Below, piece after piece: positions 9,110-18,464 of a stretch of DNA of 64,000 bases. The translations under genes were made by a program, and so were the position numbers. The stretch is from a bacterium (GTDB lineage: Bacteria > Planctomycetota > UBA1135 > UBA2386). The stretch lies in the NCBI GenBank assembly GCA_024743115.1, contig JANSXC010000008.1, positions 1 through 64,000 of the forward strand. The letters run 5' to 3'. The notes beneath the pieces were generated by a model. It was not told where the DNA came from, made no database searches, and saw only the letters and a program-made list of their open reading frames with translations. Numbering within the stretch: position 1 is the first letter of the stretch; each line of letters starts with the position of its first letter.

Positions 9110-11626
9110 ATGTCACGATCCACACCACTCACCGGGCTGCTGGCCGTCGCGTTCGCGCTGTCGCCGGTTCTGGCCCAGGACCAGTTCGCCAAGCAGGAAG
9201 CGACGCTCCACAAGAAGGCCGTCAAGGAGCTGTCGCGGTTCGCGAGCAAGGCGAAGTCGCGCAAGGTCGGTCAGCGCGCCAAGCAGGCGTTCGACCTCAT
9301 TCTCGAGTACGACCCGGAGAACAAGGCGGCGCGCCGCGAGCTCGATTGGGTCAAGCGCGGCAAGGAGTGGATGCAGAAGCCGCCCGAGAAGCGCAAGAAG
9401 TGGCGCGACAAGTCGAGCTACGAGAACCGCTTCAAGACGATGGACGACTGGCACAAGACGTCCATGGCGCTCGGCGGACTGCACCGCGACCTCGGCCTGA
9501 AGATGCAGGAAGGCGGCAGTGGCCGCGCGACGTATCACCTCGAGAAGGCGGTCTACTACAACCCGATGGACGAGGCTGCGAATCTCGCGCTCGGCTATGA
9601 GAAGGGTGACGGCTTCTTCGGCACTGCCGAGCAGCTCGCGTTCGCGAAGCGGCTGAAAGAGATCGAGATCAAGGCGGTCGAGTTTGCGCGCCGCGAGTAC
9701 CCCGTCGAGGAGCTGCCGTTCGAGGCGATGCCGATCGAGCTCGTCAACCTGATCGACCAGGCACCGCCGTGGATGAAGAAGCCGAAGTTCGAGGTGCACG
9801 GCGCCAAGACCAAGCGGTTCTGCATCTGGGTGCGCGGCTCACAAGGGCTCGCCAACGAGTGTGCGATGTGGGGTGAGCGCACGACTGATTTCGTCGAGTG
9901 GCTGATCGGGCCGAAGCATGCCAAGCGTCAGCGCTTCGTCGATCGTGCGACCAAGAGCTGGTCCTGGCAGGGCTTCCTCGCGACGCGGCGCGAGCGCGAG
10001 GAGTTCTTGAAGGCCAATCCGCAGGTGCTCAACGGTCGATCCGTCGAGGACGGCATGCGCTTCGCCAACAACAATTGGCGTTCCAAGCAGGGGCCCGCGG
10101 TGATGAAGGTCGGCTCATCGCCGCGTCGCATCCACGATGCGGTCATCTCCTACGTCGTCATGGATGGCCTGGGGGAAATGCGCAACGACGGGATCGGTCA
10201 GGGTCTGATCCATGCGATCACGTGGACGCTGAAGTCGACGTCGATCAGCAAGTGGGGCGCGCTGCCCGAGGGCACGGTCGGCGAGGACAGTCTGGCGCTG
10301 CCCGAAGGCACGAGCTGGTGGATGCGCACCGTGCGCGATCAGGCGCTCTCCAAGCAGGATTGGCCGCTGGCGCAGGTCCCGCGCGAGCGGCTGAGCCGTT
10401 TCCGCAACGACTGCCGTCTCAAGTCGTGGAGCCTGATGACGTGGATGATGGCGGCGTATCCCGATCAGTGGGTCGACTTCTTCCTGAAGTTGCCCAACAC
10501 GAAGAAGAAGGTGCCGACGCTCGAAGACGTCGAAAAGGTCGTGGTCGACGTCTTCAAGAAGTCGAGCGCGCAGATCGATGCCGAGTGGCGCGAGTGGGCG
10601 CGCGGCGACAGTGGCGTCGCGTTCGGTACCGGCTATGGCCCGCCGCTGTTGCCTGAGCGGCCTAGCGACATCGAGATCACGGCACTCGAGCAGATCAATC
10701 TCATCCGGGCCCAGAAGGTCGGCTACACGTGGAAGCCGAAGTCGGACGTCACGGAGGGAGAGTGGGTCACGTTGACCGAGTGCGAGATGGATGCCGAAGC
10801 GACGCTCGGCTGTGACTTGCACTCCCAGTACGTCAGCAACCACCCCGACCTCGTCAATGACCCCGATGGCAAGATTCACGAGGAGGATCCCGCACACGAC
10901 GACTTCACGCGTCGCGGGCAGCAGGCCGGTGGCGGCAACATCGTCACGAGCACGGGTCGCGCGACGCGTGAGTTTGCGCGCGATTCGGTCGATGGCTGGA
11001 TGTCCGCGCCGTACCACCGCTTCCCGATGCTGCAGCACAACATCAAGCGGCTCGGTTACAGCCACGTCGATGGTGATCTGTCGGTATCGGTGCTCGACAT
11101 GGGCTCGCTCGAGGAGCCGTACGATCCCGCGACTGCACCGCGCCTCGTCGTCTGGCCGCCGCCCGGGATGAAGAAGGTGCCGACGCACTTCGGCGATCCG
11201 GAGCATCCCAACCCGCTCGCGGATCAGCCCGAGGACGAGCAGGACGTGACCAAGTGTGGCTACGTGGCGAGCATCCAGCTCCAGCGCGGGGTCGCGGAGC
11301 AGCTCGGTGACTGCCGGATCGAGATCTGGGAGACGCGCAAGGGCCGTACGCCGCCGAAGAACATGGTCGCGGCTGGCAAAGAAGACTACCGCGCCTGGAC
11401 GAGCCGCTGCCGCAAGCAGGTCGAGTGCTACGTGCACACGCCGAAGGTGCCGCTCAACAAGAAGCGCGACATCCGGAACGTGCTGTTTGCGCTGCCCAAG
11501 GAGCCGCTGAAGAGCGGCAAGGCCTATCAGGTCCGCGCCTACCTGCAGATCGGTGGCATGGACATGATGGCGATGATCTGGGAGTTCCAGACGGGCGGCA
11601 AGAAGCAGGGCCTCGACCTCAAGTAG
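9110..11626 (+). CDS. Secreted protein with a CAP-like (SCP/PR-1) domain
   Basis: About 838 aa from the ATG at 9110 (an in-frame ATG at 9101 adds three residues). A signal peptide (LTGLLAVAFALSPVLAQ) is followed by a Lys/Arg-rich helical region with TPR-like spacing (residues ~20-180) and a long central region. Residues ~527-667 look like a CAP domain: it starts LEQINLIRAQKVG, has LHSQYVSNHPD, then GGGNIVTSTG, and VDGWMSAPYHRFPML, matching the four helices and the CAP histidine/glutamate order. A beta-sandwich-like C-terminus follows. A short hairpin (GGCCTG/CAGGCC) follows the stop. The ligand or enzymatic role is unknown. Confidence 0.75.
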   Translation: MSRSTPLTGLLAVAFALSPVLAQDQFAKQEATLHKKAVKELSRFASKAKSRKVGQRAKQAFDLILEYDPENKAARRELDWVKRGKEWMQKPPEKRKKWRDKSSYENRFKTMDDWHKTSMALGGLHRDLGLKMQEGGSGRATYHLEKAVYYNPMDEAANLALGYEKGDGFFGTAEQLAFAKRLKEIEIKAVEFARREYPVEELPFEAMPIELVNLIDQAPPWMKKPKFEVHGAKTKRFCIWVRGSQGLANECAMWGERTTDFVEWLIGPKHAKRQRFVDRATKSWSWQGFLATRREREEFLKANPQVLNGRSVEDGMRFANNNWRSKQGPAVMKVGSSPRRIHDAVISYVVMDGLGEMRNDGIGQGLIHAITWTLKSTSISKWGALPEGTVGEDSLALPEGTSWWMRTVRDQALSKQDWPLAQVPRERLSRFRNDCRLKSWSLMTWMMAAYPDQWVDFFLKLPNTKKKVPTLEDVEKVVVDVFKKSSAQIDAEWREWARGDSGVAFGTGYGPPLLPERPSDIEITALEQINLIRAQKVGYTWKPKSDVTEGEWVTLTECEMDAEATLGCDLHSQYVSNHPDLVNDPDGKIHEEDPAHDDFTRRGQQAGGGNIVTSTGRATREFARDSVDGWMSAPYHRFPMLQHNIKRLGYSHVDGDLSVSVLDMGSLEEPYDPATAPRLVVWPPPGMKKVPTHFGDPEHPNPLADQPEDEQDVTKCGYVASIQLQRGVAEQLGDCRIEIWETRKGRTPPKNMVAAGKEDYRAWTSRCRKQVECYVHTPKVPLNKKRDIRNVLFALPKEPLKSGKAYQVRAYLQIGGMDMMAMIWEFQTGGKKQGLDLK

Positions 11627-11714
11627 CGGCCTGAACCAGGCCCCAAGCTTGCTCGGCCCCGGCCCGGGGTCCATGATCTCGGGCCGAATTACTCTATTTC
11701 TGCTTCTCTCACCC

Positions 11715-11731
11715 GCGGAGTGCGACTCCGC
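11715..11731 (+). promoter_or_regulatory. Small hairpin in the leader of the aldolase gene
   Basis: A 7-bp perfect stem (GCGGAGT, loop GCG, ACTCCGC) ends 12 nt before the ATG of the aldolase gene, where the Shine-Dalgarno would be expected. No purine-rich Shine-Dalgarno is visible, so the hairpin could affect translation. This is inferred from position only. Confidence 0.35.
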
Positions 11732-11743
11732 CCAGTCTCAGCC

Positions 11744-12664
11744 ATGTCCGAACGCGTCGAAGAAATTCTCAGCTGGTACGAATCCGATCACCCAGGTGTT
11801 CTCAAGAACCTGCGGTGGATGATGGATACCGGAGCCCTCGCCGGCACCGGCAAGTTCGTGATCCTTCCTGTCGACCAGGGCTTCGAGCATGGCCCCGCCC
11901 GCTCGTTCGCGAAGAACTCGCCGGGCTACGATCCGCACTATCACTTCGAACTCGCGCTCGCCGCTGGCTGCAACGCCTACGCCGCGCCGCTTGGCTTCCT
12001 CGAAGCCGGCGCGCGCAAGTATGCCGGTCGCATCCCGCTGATCCTCAAGCTCAACAACAGCGACTCGCTCTACAGCAGCGGCGACCCCAAGCCCGCCGTG
12101 ACCGGTTCGGTCAACGACGCGCTGCGCCTCGGCTGCGCCGCGATCGGCTTCACGATCTACCCCGGCTCGTGCGAGCGCAACGAGATGTACATGGAGCTGC
12201 GCGAGATCGCCGAGGAAGCCAAGGCGGCCGGCCTCGCGGTCGTCGTCTGGAGCTACCCGCGCGGCACCGCGCTGAGCAAGGTTGGTGAGACTTCGATCGA
12301 CGTTGCGGCCTACGCGGCGCAGATCGCTGCGCAGCTCGGCGCGCACATCATCAAGGTCAAGCCGCCGACGGCCGACATCGAGCAGGACGCCGCGCGCAAG
12401 GTCTACGAGGCGGAGAAGATTCCGGTCTCGACCCTCGCCGAGCGCACGAGCCACGTCATCCAGGCCGCGTTCGGTGGTCGCCGCATCGTGATCTTCAGTG
12501 GCGGCGCCGCGAAGGGTACTGATGCCGTGCTCGAAGAGATCGGCGGCCTGGCCGCCGGCGGCTCCTTCGGCTCGATCATGGGCCGCAACGCGTTCCAGCG
12601 TCCGAAGGCCGAAGCGCTCGAACTCCTGAAGTCGGTTCAGGACATCTACCGCGACGCCAACTAG
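11744..12664 (+). CDS. fbaB: Class I fructose-bisphosphate aldolase (DhnA/FbaB type)
   Basis: A 306-aa protein; the ATG at 11744 is preferred over 11720 because the protein then begins MSERVEEILSWYE. It catalyses the reversible aldol cleavage of fructose 1,6-bisphosphate in glycolysis/gluconeogenesis through a Schiff base. Family markers in order: ILPVDQGFEHGP near the N-terminus, LKLNNSD, GFTIYPGS, VVWSYPRG, and AHIIKVKPPTADIE containing the likely Schiff-base lysine, then VIFSGGAAKG phosphate-binding and GSIMGRNAFQRP. It is single-gene in context, between a secreted protein and a convergent gene. Subunits of this family form decamers in other organisms. Confidence 0.93.
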   Translation: MSERVEEILSWYESDHPGVLKNLRWMMDTGALAGTGKFVILPVDQGFEHGPARSFAKNSPGYDPHYHFELALAAGCNAYAAPLGFLEAGARKYAGRIPLILKLNNSDSLYSSGDPKPAVTGSVNDALRLGCAAIGFTIYPGSCERNEMYMELREIAEEAKAAGLAVVVWSYPRGTALSKVGETSIDVAAYAAQIAAQLGAHIIKVKPPTADIEQDAARKVYEAEKIPVSTLAERTSHVIQAAFGGRRIVIFSGGAAKGTDAVLEEIGGLAAGGSFGSIMGRNAFQRPKAEALELLKSVQDIYRDAN

Positions 12665-12697
12665 GGCGTTTTCGCGATCAGCTCTTGCGCGTGTCAC

Positions 12698-13849
12698 TCA
12701 GCGCACGTGCACGACGACCGGCGTCGCCGCGGTGAGTCCGCTTCCCGGCGGCGCGACCGCGGCCTGCACCGTGATCGGCAACCCGCGCGGGGCGGTCGCC
12801 GGCACGGGGATCGTGGCCGGTAGCTGGCCCGTCCCGTCGGCGAAGCCGATGACGAGCACGACGAACGCGTTCGGGGCGATCCAGGCGTTGCCGCCGATCG
12901 TGGGGAGCATGCTCGCCGGGTGTTTCCCGAGACTTGCCGCGAGTACAGCCGGATAGCCGGGCTCGGTCTGCGCGTGGCACGTGATCGTGCTGCCCGGCTG
13001 GGCGCCGTCGCCGCGCGTCGTGGGCAGGAACGTCGGTGTGCCGGTGAACGCCGGCGTGAATTGCGTCTGCGTGTCGTGATACACCGTTGTGCCGACGCCG
13101 GCCCAGATCGTCGGCAGGGTGCTGCTGCCGCTGGTCACGGTTGATTGTGCGATCCAAGCCGTCGAGCCCGTCCCATGGATCTGCATCGCCAGGCTGCCGG
13201 GCGAGGTGGCGGGGCCCGACGGGCAGAAGAGTGACTGAGGCGGCGTGCCGATCAGCGTGGAGTCCGCGATCGATACCGTGCCGTCGAAGACCTGGACCGG
13301 AGCCTGCCCGACCCGGACACCGCAGAATCGCGAGTTTTCGACCCAGGCCGAACTGCCGTAGAGCGTCGACGAGGTGACAAGTGCCGAGGCGCCGACGACG
13401 AGGAGCACCTCATCGCGATGCGTCGGGTTCGGCTGTCCCATCGTGCAGCGGTTGAGGAACGTGTGCGACGCATTCACGTTGCATTGCTCGAGGTGCACGT
13501 CTTCGAGACTCGTCGGCACCTCGGTCGTGATCCGCGTTACGTCCAAGCTGACGACGGACAGGCTCGTCCCGGGCGCGGCGGACATCTGGAAGCGGTTCAC
13601 GAGCGCCCGCCCCGGCGGCACGCCGACGAACGACAGGTGCTTCTGGAACGAATACGTGCCCGTGTAGTGCCCGCCGCCGCGCAACAGCAACGTGTCTCCG
13701 GATGCCACCGTCTGGATCGCGACTTGCAGGTCGGTGAAGTTGCCCGTGCCGTTCGGATCGACCACCCAGATCTGCTGCGCCGGCATCGCGATGGCGAGGA
13801 GAGCGAGGCTGGGCCCGGCCGACAGCAGAGTTCGCGTCATACCGTTCAT
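12698..13849 (-). CDS. Secreted right-handed beta-helix-like protein
   Basis: 383 aa from the ATG at 13849 (or 13840, three codons later). The open frame extends far upstream to 14149, but that part is arginine/proline-rich and overlaps the divergent gene, so it is rejected. A signal peptide (AGPSLALLAIAMPAQ) is followed by WVVDPNGTGNFTDLQVAIQ, the usual opening of parallel beta-helix (DUF1565/pectate-lyase-like) proteins, then repeated short beta strands. The C-terminal ~90 residues resemble the end module of neighbouring secreted proteins (FVVLVIGFADG). The substrate is unknown. Confidence 0.78.
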   Translation of the reverse strand: MNGMTRTLLSAGPSLALLAIAMPAQQIWVVDPNGTGNFTDLQVAIQTVASGDTLLLRGGGHYTGTYSFQKHLSFVGVPPGRALVNRFQMSAAPGTSLSVVSLDVTRITTEVPTSLEDVHLEQCNVNASHTFLNRCTMGQPNPTHRDEVLLVVGASALVTSSTLYGSSAWVENSRFCGVRVGQAPVQVFDGTVSIADSTLIGTPPQSLFCPSGPATSPGSLAMQIHGTGSTAWIAQSTVTSGSSTLPTIWAGVGTTVYHDTQTQFTPAFTGTPTFLPTTRGDGAQPGSTITCHAQTEPGYPAVLAASLGKHPASMLPTIGGNAWIAPNAFVVLVIGFADGTGQLPATIPVPATAPRGLPITVQAAVAPPGSGLTAATPVVVHVR

Positions 13850-14003
13850 GGTAGCGTGCAGCGATTGGTGCGGATGTGGATCGGGTTCGAGGCCCGCGAT
13901 CGCTCGGTCGAGTGATGGTGTCGTCAATCGGCCGGCATTGACGGTGCGCCGACGGGTCGTCGTGCAGTACCCTGCAGGTGGTCGCCATGGGGAGGATCCC
14001 ATC

Positions 14004-14534
14004 ATGAAGAAGCTCACGATCGCCGGTCTCCTGCTCGCGGCCGTAGGCGTTGGTGTCGCGGCTACGGGCTTCACCCTGATGGCCGTGTCCGGTGAGGTCG
14101 CGTTCGAGACCAAGATCCCGAAGACCAAGGGCAAGGGCGCGATGCACACGAAGACCTACGAGGTCGAGCTAGCCCCCGCGATGAATCCGCTCGGCATCGA
14201 CCTCGCGACGGCCGACGCCAGCTCGGGCGCCACCGTGACGCTGACCGACGCCGCCGGCAACGAGGTCTATGGGGCCACGCGCAGCGGCAGTATCGACTCG
14301 ACGGGCGGCGGCTCCTGGTGGTTCACGCCGGTCACGGTCGAGAGCGCGGGCAAGCACGAACTCACCGTGCGCCTGTGGAGTCGCGGTGATGGCGCCGTGG
14401 GCATTCGCCGGAACATCACCCAATTCCCGATCGTGGTCATGTTCGCGGCCGTGCTCGCATGTGTCGCGGGGATCGGTCTCGTCGTGATTCCGTCGGTCCT
14501 GGCGGCGTTCCGCGGAGCTGCTCGCGCGGCTTGA
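14004..14534 (+). CDS. Two-helix membrane protein of unknown function
   Basis: 176 aa. The start at 14004 has a good Shine-Dalgarno (GGGGAGGATC); the frame extends upstream but without coding character. There is a TM helix at residues ~5-30 and another at ~150-172. The extracytoplasmic middle is a beta-rich domain of ~115 residues ending VESAGKHELTVRLWS, similar in style to emp24/GOLD-like sandwich domains. It is divergent from the beta-helix gene. Function unknown. Confidence 0.78.
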   Translation: MKKLTIAGLLLAAVGVGVAATGFTLMAVSGEVAFETKIPKTKGKGAMHTKTYEVELAPAMNPLGIDLATADASSGATVTLTDAAGNEVYGATRSGSIDSTGGGSWWFTPVTVESAGKHELTVRLWSRGDGAVGIRRNITQFPIVVMFAAVLACVAGIGLVVIPSVLAAFRGAARAA

Positions 14535-14907
14535 GCGTGGAGCGCATGCGCCCGGGCGTGCTCTGCGTGGCTGGGCGGATTGGCAGCGAGTCTGCGGGCG
14601 TGCGAGAGACGATCCGCAACGAGGCCATCGCACCGCTGCTGCAACAGGTCGACCCGAACCGCATCGTCGACTTCAACCTCGAGGATTGTGCAATCGCCAA
14701 CGACGAGCCGGCGGGGGAGATGCAGGTTCGGTCCGAAGACGCCCGCGGCGTTCGGGGAACGGGTGTTCGAGGTGTTGCGTCGGGACTGGCCGTGGGGTGG
14801 AGGTGTTCCGAGACGGAGATGGAGCACCGAACTGGGCTCGGTGGTCTTCCGGCCGGCTTTGACCTCGGGCAATGGACCGATCGACGTTCGTCCGCGAAGA
14901 TCTTCGC
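14535..14907 (+). pseudogene. Possible frameshifted gene remnant
   Basis: No intact gene. Codon-like sequence (GC-rich third positions) runs in one frame to about 14745, encoding RNEAIAPLLQQVDPNRIVDF and LEDCAIANDEPAGEM. It then seems to continue in the +1 frame (GERVFEVLRRDWPWGG, LGSVVFRPALTSGNG). This pattern suggests a decayed coding sequence with one frameshift. I do not recognise the family, and it could be chance in GC-rich DNA. Confidence 0.25.
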
Positions 14908-16311
14908 ATGGCTCATCGTGCGCTGACGCTGCTCGTATCGACGTTCCTGGCTGGTTGCGCCGTCACCCAGCGGCCCACGGTTTCCGAGGTGGCAGCCCCC
15001 GAAGCCGCGAAACCCGCCGATTCAGCCGCCGTCACAGTGCACGGTCGGCTCGAGGATCTCGGGAACGAGCTCACGCTCCTGCGCACGTGGGGCACGCCGG
15101 CGCAGCGCGGCTATGCGCATGGCTACCTTCTCGGTAGAGAAGTCGCGAACGTCGGGATCCAGGAGTTCGAGGCGCGGTTCTCGCGCGGGCCCGGCAAGGC
15201 GATCCTCGAGCTGGCGCGGAAGTCCGTGGATCGACTGATCGAGTATCCCGAGGACATCGCGGCGGAGATCGACGGGGTGTTCCGCGGCGTCGTCGCGAGC
15301 GGCGCGCCGCGGCACATGAAGGCGCTCGGGCGCGATTTCGATCTCGTGGATCTCAAGGTGGCCAACGCGCTCGACGTGTTCGGGCTCATGGGTTGCAGCG
15401 GGATCACGGTGTGGGGTGAACGCGCGGCGGGTGGCGGCGTGCTGACGGCGCGCAACTTCGACTGGCCGCTCACGGGTCCGCACCTGCTCGATGGCACGAT
15501 CGTGCTCGTGCAGCATCTCACCGACGGCACGGCGACGGCTTCGATCACGTGGCCGGGTTACGTGCCCGTTGTGACGGGGATCAGCAGTGAAGGGGTCGCC
15601 GCATTCCTGCACGTCGGTTCGGGCAAGGTCACGCTGACGCCTGAGCCCGACTCGTGGCCGACCGGCGTCGCGGCGCGGCGGATCCTCGAGTCGGTGCGCG
15701 CGGCACACACGCCGAAGGACGCGTTTGCCAAGGCCGAGGACCTGCTGTCCTACACGAGTCCGCCCGCTGGCTTCCTCACGCGCGTCGTGCTGCCGAGCGT
15801 GCCGGCCAAGGGCGCGCCCGTCGCGGTGTTCGAGACCGATAGCAAGAAGCCGGTGCGCGGTGGTTCGGTCGAGGAGTTCTCCGTGGTGACGAACCACTTC
15901 TTCCAACGCCGAGACGGGCGTGGCTCGTCGCGCGACAGCGAACGGCGGGTCGAGCAGATGTCCGAGTGCGTGGCGGGCTGTTTCGACGGTGGCGATCAGA
16001 AGGTCTCGCCCGCCGAGGCCTGGGAGGCGCTGACCAAGGTCGAGCGTGGCGGCGGGCGGCGGTTCGGCACGCTGCACTCGCTCGTGTTCCGGCAGGCGCC
16101 GTGGTGCTTCGAGCTGCGGATCGGAACCCAGGACGAGCGCGGACGCATTGTCCCGGCGACGCAGAGCGCGCGGCGTTTCGCGCTGAAGCGCGACCAGCTG
16201 TTCCCGGCCCGGGCACCAGGCCCGGATCCGGTCCCCGTAAGCGGCTCCGGGACGGGCGCTTCGAGCGGCTCGGATGCACCCGGGGCTCGAACTTCTGGCG
16301 CCGGCCGCTAA
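14908..16311 (+). CDS. C45-type autoproteolytic acyltransferase/hydrolase-like lipoprotein
   Basis: 467 aa from the ATG at 14908. The N-terminus is a lipoprotein signal (ALTLLVSTFLAGC, lipobox Cys about residue 16), so the mature protein is membrane-attached outside the cytoplasm. The core resembles the C45/Ntn-hydrolase family (acyl-CoA:6-APA acyltransferase-like): YAHGYLLGREV near the start, then MGCSGITVWGERA, whose Cys (about residue 163) is the predicted nucleophile exposed by autocleavage, followed by TARNFDWPL. The substrate is unknown; related proteins cleave amide bonds. The C-terminus is low-complexity Gly/Ser/Pro. Confidence 0.8.
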   Translation: MAHRALTLLVSTFLAGCAVTQRPTVSEVAAPEAAKPADSAAVTVHGRLEDLGNELTLLRTWGTPAQRGYAHGYLLGREVANVGIQEFEARFSRGPGKAILELARKSVDRLIEYPEDIAAEIDGVFRGVVASGAPRHMKALGRDFDLVDLKVANALDVFGLMGCSGITVWGERAAGGGVLTARNFDWPLTGPHLLDGTIVLVQHLTDGTATASITWPGYVPVVTGISSEGVAAFLHVGSGKVTLTPEPDSWPTGVAARRILESVRAAHTPKDAFAKAEDLLSYTSPPAGFLTRVVLPSVPAKGAPVAVFETDSKKPVRGGSVEEFSVVTNHFFQRRDGRGSSRDSERRVEQMSECVAGCFDGGDQKVSPAEAWEALTKVERGGGRRFGTLHSLVFRQAPWCFELRIGTQDERGRIVPATQSARRFALKRDQLFPARAPGPDPVPVSGSGTGASSGSDAPGARTSGAGR

Positions 16312-16323
16312 CCTTCTCGGCCG

Positions 16324-17271
16324 ATGGCCGAACGAGTTCCACAAGCCGCCAAGGGCCTGGGCTGGGGTGTGTTCCTCGCCGGGTTCGTGCCGGGCCTGCT
16401 GCAGTTCCAGCTCGGCCAGAAGCCGCGCGCGATCGCGGCGTTCGTCAGCTGCACGGTGCTGTTCTTCCTCGGCTGGGTGGTCGTGGGTGAGCGCCTGTTC
16501 TACTGGGGCCTCGTCGTCCCGGGCGACGACAGCACGATCCCGCGCGGACTCGCGCGCGTCGGTTTCCCGCTGACGCTGCCCGAACTGCTGAACCTGCCGG
16601 CCAACGCCATCGGTGCGATCCTCGCGTTCGAACCGACCGGCAGTGCGGAACGCCTGTGGCGGTTGCCGCGCGGTATGGAGCATCTGTTCGGTTGGCTCAC
16701 GGCCGCGTCGGGCATGCTCGCCGCGTTCTGGTCCGCCGCTGGGCACTGGGAGTTCCGGCTGCGGCGCGACGCGCGCGAGGGCACGCCCGCCCCGGTCGCA
16801 CATCCCGCGCTGTGTGCCGCGCTGACGTGGCTCGTGCCCGGCCTCGGTCACGCCAAGGCGGGGCAGAAGGACAAGGGCATGCTCATGGCCGCGGCGGTCG
16901 TGATCGTGTTTGGGATGGGCCTCGCGTTTTCGCAGGGTCACGCCGTCGATCGCGCCAACGCATCGGTGTGGTGGATGGGGCAGAACCTGTTCGGCGGCGG
17001 GACGCTGTTCGCGGCGTTTGTCACGAGTCCGATGCAGATGGTGTCTGCGCCTGCGCACTACGACCTCGGAGTCGTGCTGTGCACGGTCGCAGGTCTGATG
17101 AATCTCGTCGTCATGGTCGATGCCTTCACCGTCGCCGAGCGCTCGGTGTTCCCGGTGCAGGTGCCGAGCGAAGGGGGCGATGGTCCGGCCATGCCGGCTA
17201 CCGCGGCGCTCGCCGCCGACCCGGTCCCCGCAGCCGGCCCGGCGCCAGCCGGCGAGGAGGGCAAGGCCTGA
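16324..17271 (+). CDS. Polytopic membrane protein, DUF6677-like
   Basis: A 315-aa membrane protein with about seven predicted helices. The repeated motif LAGFVPGLLQFQLGQKPRAI near the N-terminus and LTWLVPGLGHAKAGQKDKG in the middle is typical of planctomycete DUF6677-type proteins (by recall): a Pro-Gly turn and a cytoplasmic basic loop ending a helix. The C-terminal tail is low-complexity Pro/Ala. Its stop overlaps the start of the next gene by 1 nt (TGATG), so the two small membrane proteins are coupled. Function unknown. Confidence 0.75.
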   Translation: MAERVPQAAKGLGWGVFLAGFVPGLLQFQLGQKPRAIAAFVSCTVLFFLGWVVVGERLFYWGLVVPGDDSTIPRGLARVGFPLTLPELLNLPANAIGAILAFEPTGSAERLWRLPRGMEHLFGWLTAASGMLAAFWSAAGHWEFRLRRDAREGTPAPVAHPALCAALTWLVPGLGHAKAGQKDKGMLMAAAVVIVFGMGLAFSQGHAVDRANASVWWMGQNLFGGGTLFAAFVTSPMQMVSAPAHYDLGVVLCTVAGLMNLVVMVDAFTVAERSVFPVQVPSEGGDGPAMPATAALAADPVPAAGPAPAGEEGKA

Positions 17272-17462
17272 TGCTCGCCTTCCGCATCGTGATCTACCTG
17301 ATCGTGCTGTTTCTGATCGCGATCGTCGTGGTTGCGCAGAACCACACGACCGCCAAAGCGACCCTGCAGGACGCTCTGCGGCGCACAGGGCGCTGGATCT
17401 GGTGGACGTTCCTGTTGCTCGTGATCATGTTCGGTCTCGAGCTGCTGTTCATCGGTTGGTAG
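17271..17462 (+). CDS. Small two-helix membrane protein
   Basis: A 63-aa protein beginning MLAFRIVIYLIVLFLIAIVV, with helices at residues ~4-23 and ~44-62 separated by a short basic/polar loop (NHTTAKATLQDALRRTGR). The ATG overlaps the preceding stop (TGATG), which supports it as a real coupled gene. It may form a complex with the DUF6677-like protein. Confidence 0.7.
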   Translation: MLAFRIVIYLIVLFLIAIVVVAQNHTTAKATLQDALRRTGRWIWWTFLLLVIMFGLELLFIGW

Positions 17463-17524
17463 CCCGGCAGCCCAGAAGGCTCCTCGCACCGGAATAGTCC
17501 CGCGGTTCGGTCGCAGCCTTCGGC

Positions 17525-18436
17525 ATGCGACGCCGCCGAATCGTGCTCCTGACCCTTGCCGCGCTCGCCGTCGGTGGGGTCGTCACCGCGAGTCTGTTGG
17601 TCTGGCGACCGCTGCCCGGGTGCGCACTCGAGAACGTGCCGGAGCTCGCCGCGCCGCTGCGCAGCCAGGCCGAGCACGATCGGCTCTACGCGCAGGTGCC
17701 GTTCGTCATCGAGGCCGGTGGGCCCGCCGGCAGCCAGGATGGCGGCCGTGCGATCGTGCTCGGCATGCGCCACACCAGCGACGAGTCCGATCCGCAGATC
17801 GCCGCGCTACGTGCGCGGTTCGCGGCGTTGCGGCCCACACTCGTGCTCGTCGAAGGGCGGCTTGGCTGGCACTTCGGCGGCACCGCGTCGCTGCTGCCGC
17901 GCTTCGGCGAGTCGGGTGAGGCGGCCGCGCTCGCGGCGGCGACGGGCGTGCGCTGTCGGAGCCTCGAACCAGCAGCGAACGACGAGGTCGCGGACGTCGC
18001 GAGTGAGTTCACGCCGGCGCAGGTCGTTGCGTTCTATTTCTTGCGCGTGTTCACGAGCGAGCGCGACGCCGAGAAGTGGTCGGGGCCCGAACTCGATGCC
18101 GAGGCACTCGCACTGCTGTCGAAGCGCGGGCGGCGCACCGGGTTCCCCGAGGCCCTGCTGGATCTCGCGGCGATGGATGCGTTCTGGAACGAGCAACGCC
18201 CCGACAGCGCGCCCGCGGACTGGCGGGATCTGCCGCAGTCCGCGCTCTATCGCCAGCGCGCGGGCACCTGGCTGCAGCGCATCGCCGAACGCATCAACGC
18301 GTTTCGTGATCGCCACTTCGTCGCCGCGATTGCAGAGGGCGTCGCCGCTGGCGAGCGCGTGCTCGCGGTCTGCGGCAGCAGCCATGCGATCCTGTTCGAG
18401 CCCGCGTTGCGTGCGGCGCTCGCGCAGGGCCGGTAG
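17525..18436 (+). CDS. TIKI/TraB/ChaN-superfamily-like protein, membrane-anchored
   Basis: 303 aa. An N-terminal hydrophobic segment (VLLTLAALAVGGVVTASLLVW) acts as anchor or signal. The rest has the order seen in the TIKI/TraB/EreA-like superfamily: VLGMRHTSDESDPQ (the GxxH-type motif), LVEGRLGWHFGG, an acidic LEPAANDEV segment, a helical middle, and VLAVCGSSHAILFEPAL at the C-terminus with the second conserved His. Known members are metal-dependent hydrolases or esterases, so this could be an extracytoplasmic hydrolase, but the substrate is unknown. The assignment rests on motif order only. Confidence 0.62.
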   Translation: MRRRRIVLLTLAALAVGGVVTASLLVWRPLPGCALENVPELAAPLRSQAEHDRLYAQVPFVIEAGGPAGSQDGGRAIVLGMRHTSDESDPQIAALRARFAALRPTLVLVEGRLGWHFGGTASLLPRFGESGEAAALAAATGVRCRSLEPAANDEVADVASEFTPAQVVAFYFLRVFTSERDAEKWSGPELDAEALALLSKRGRRTGFPEALLDLAAMDAFWNEQRPDSAPADWRDLPQSALYRQRAGTWLQRIAERINAFRDRHFVAAIAEGVAAGERVLAVCGSSHAILFEPALRAALAQGR

Positions 18437-18464
18437 GCGCCGGGCAAGGAGGGCGCCGCCGCGA

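Noticed and set aside
12698..14149. Start of the beta-helix protein at 14149
   Set aside because: The extension is Arg/Pro-rich, precedes the signal peptide and overlaps the divergent gene and its Shine-Dalgarno. The start at 13849 gives a normal signal peptide.
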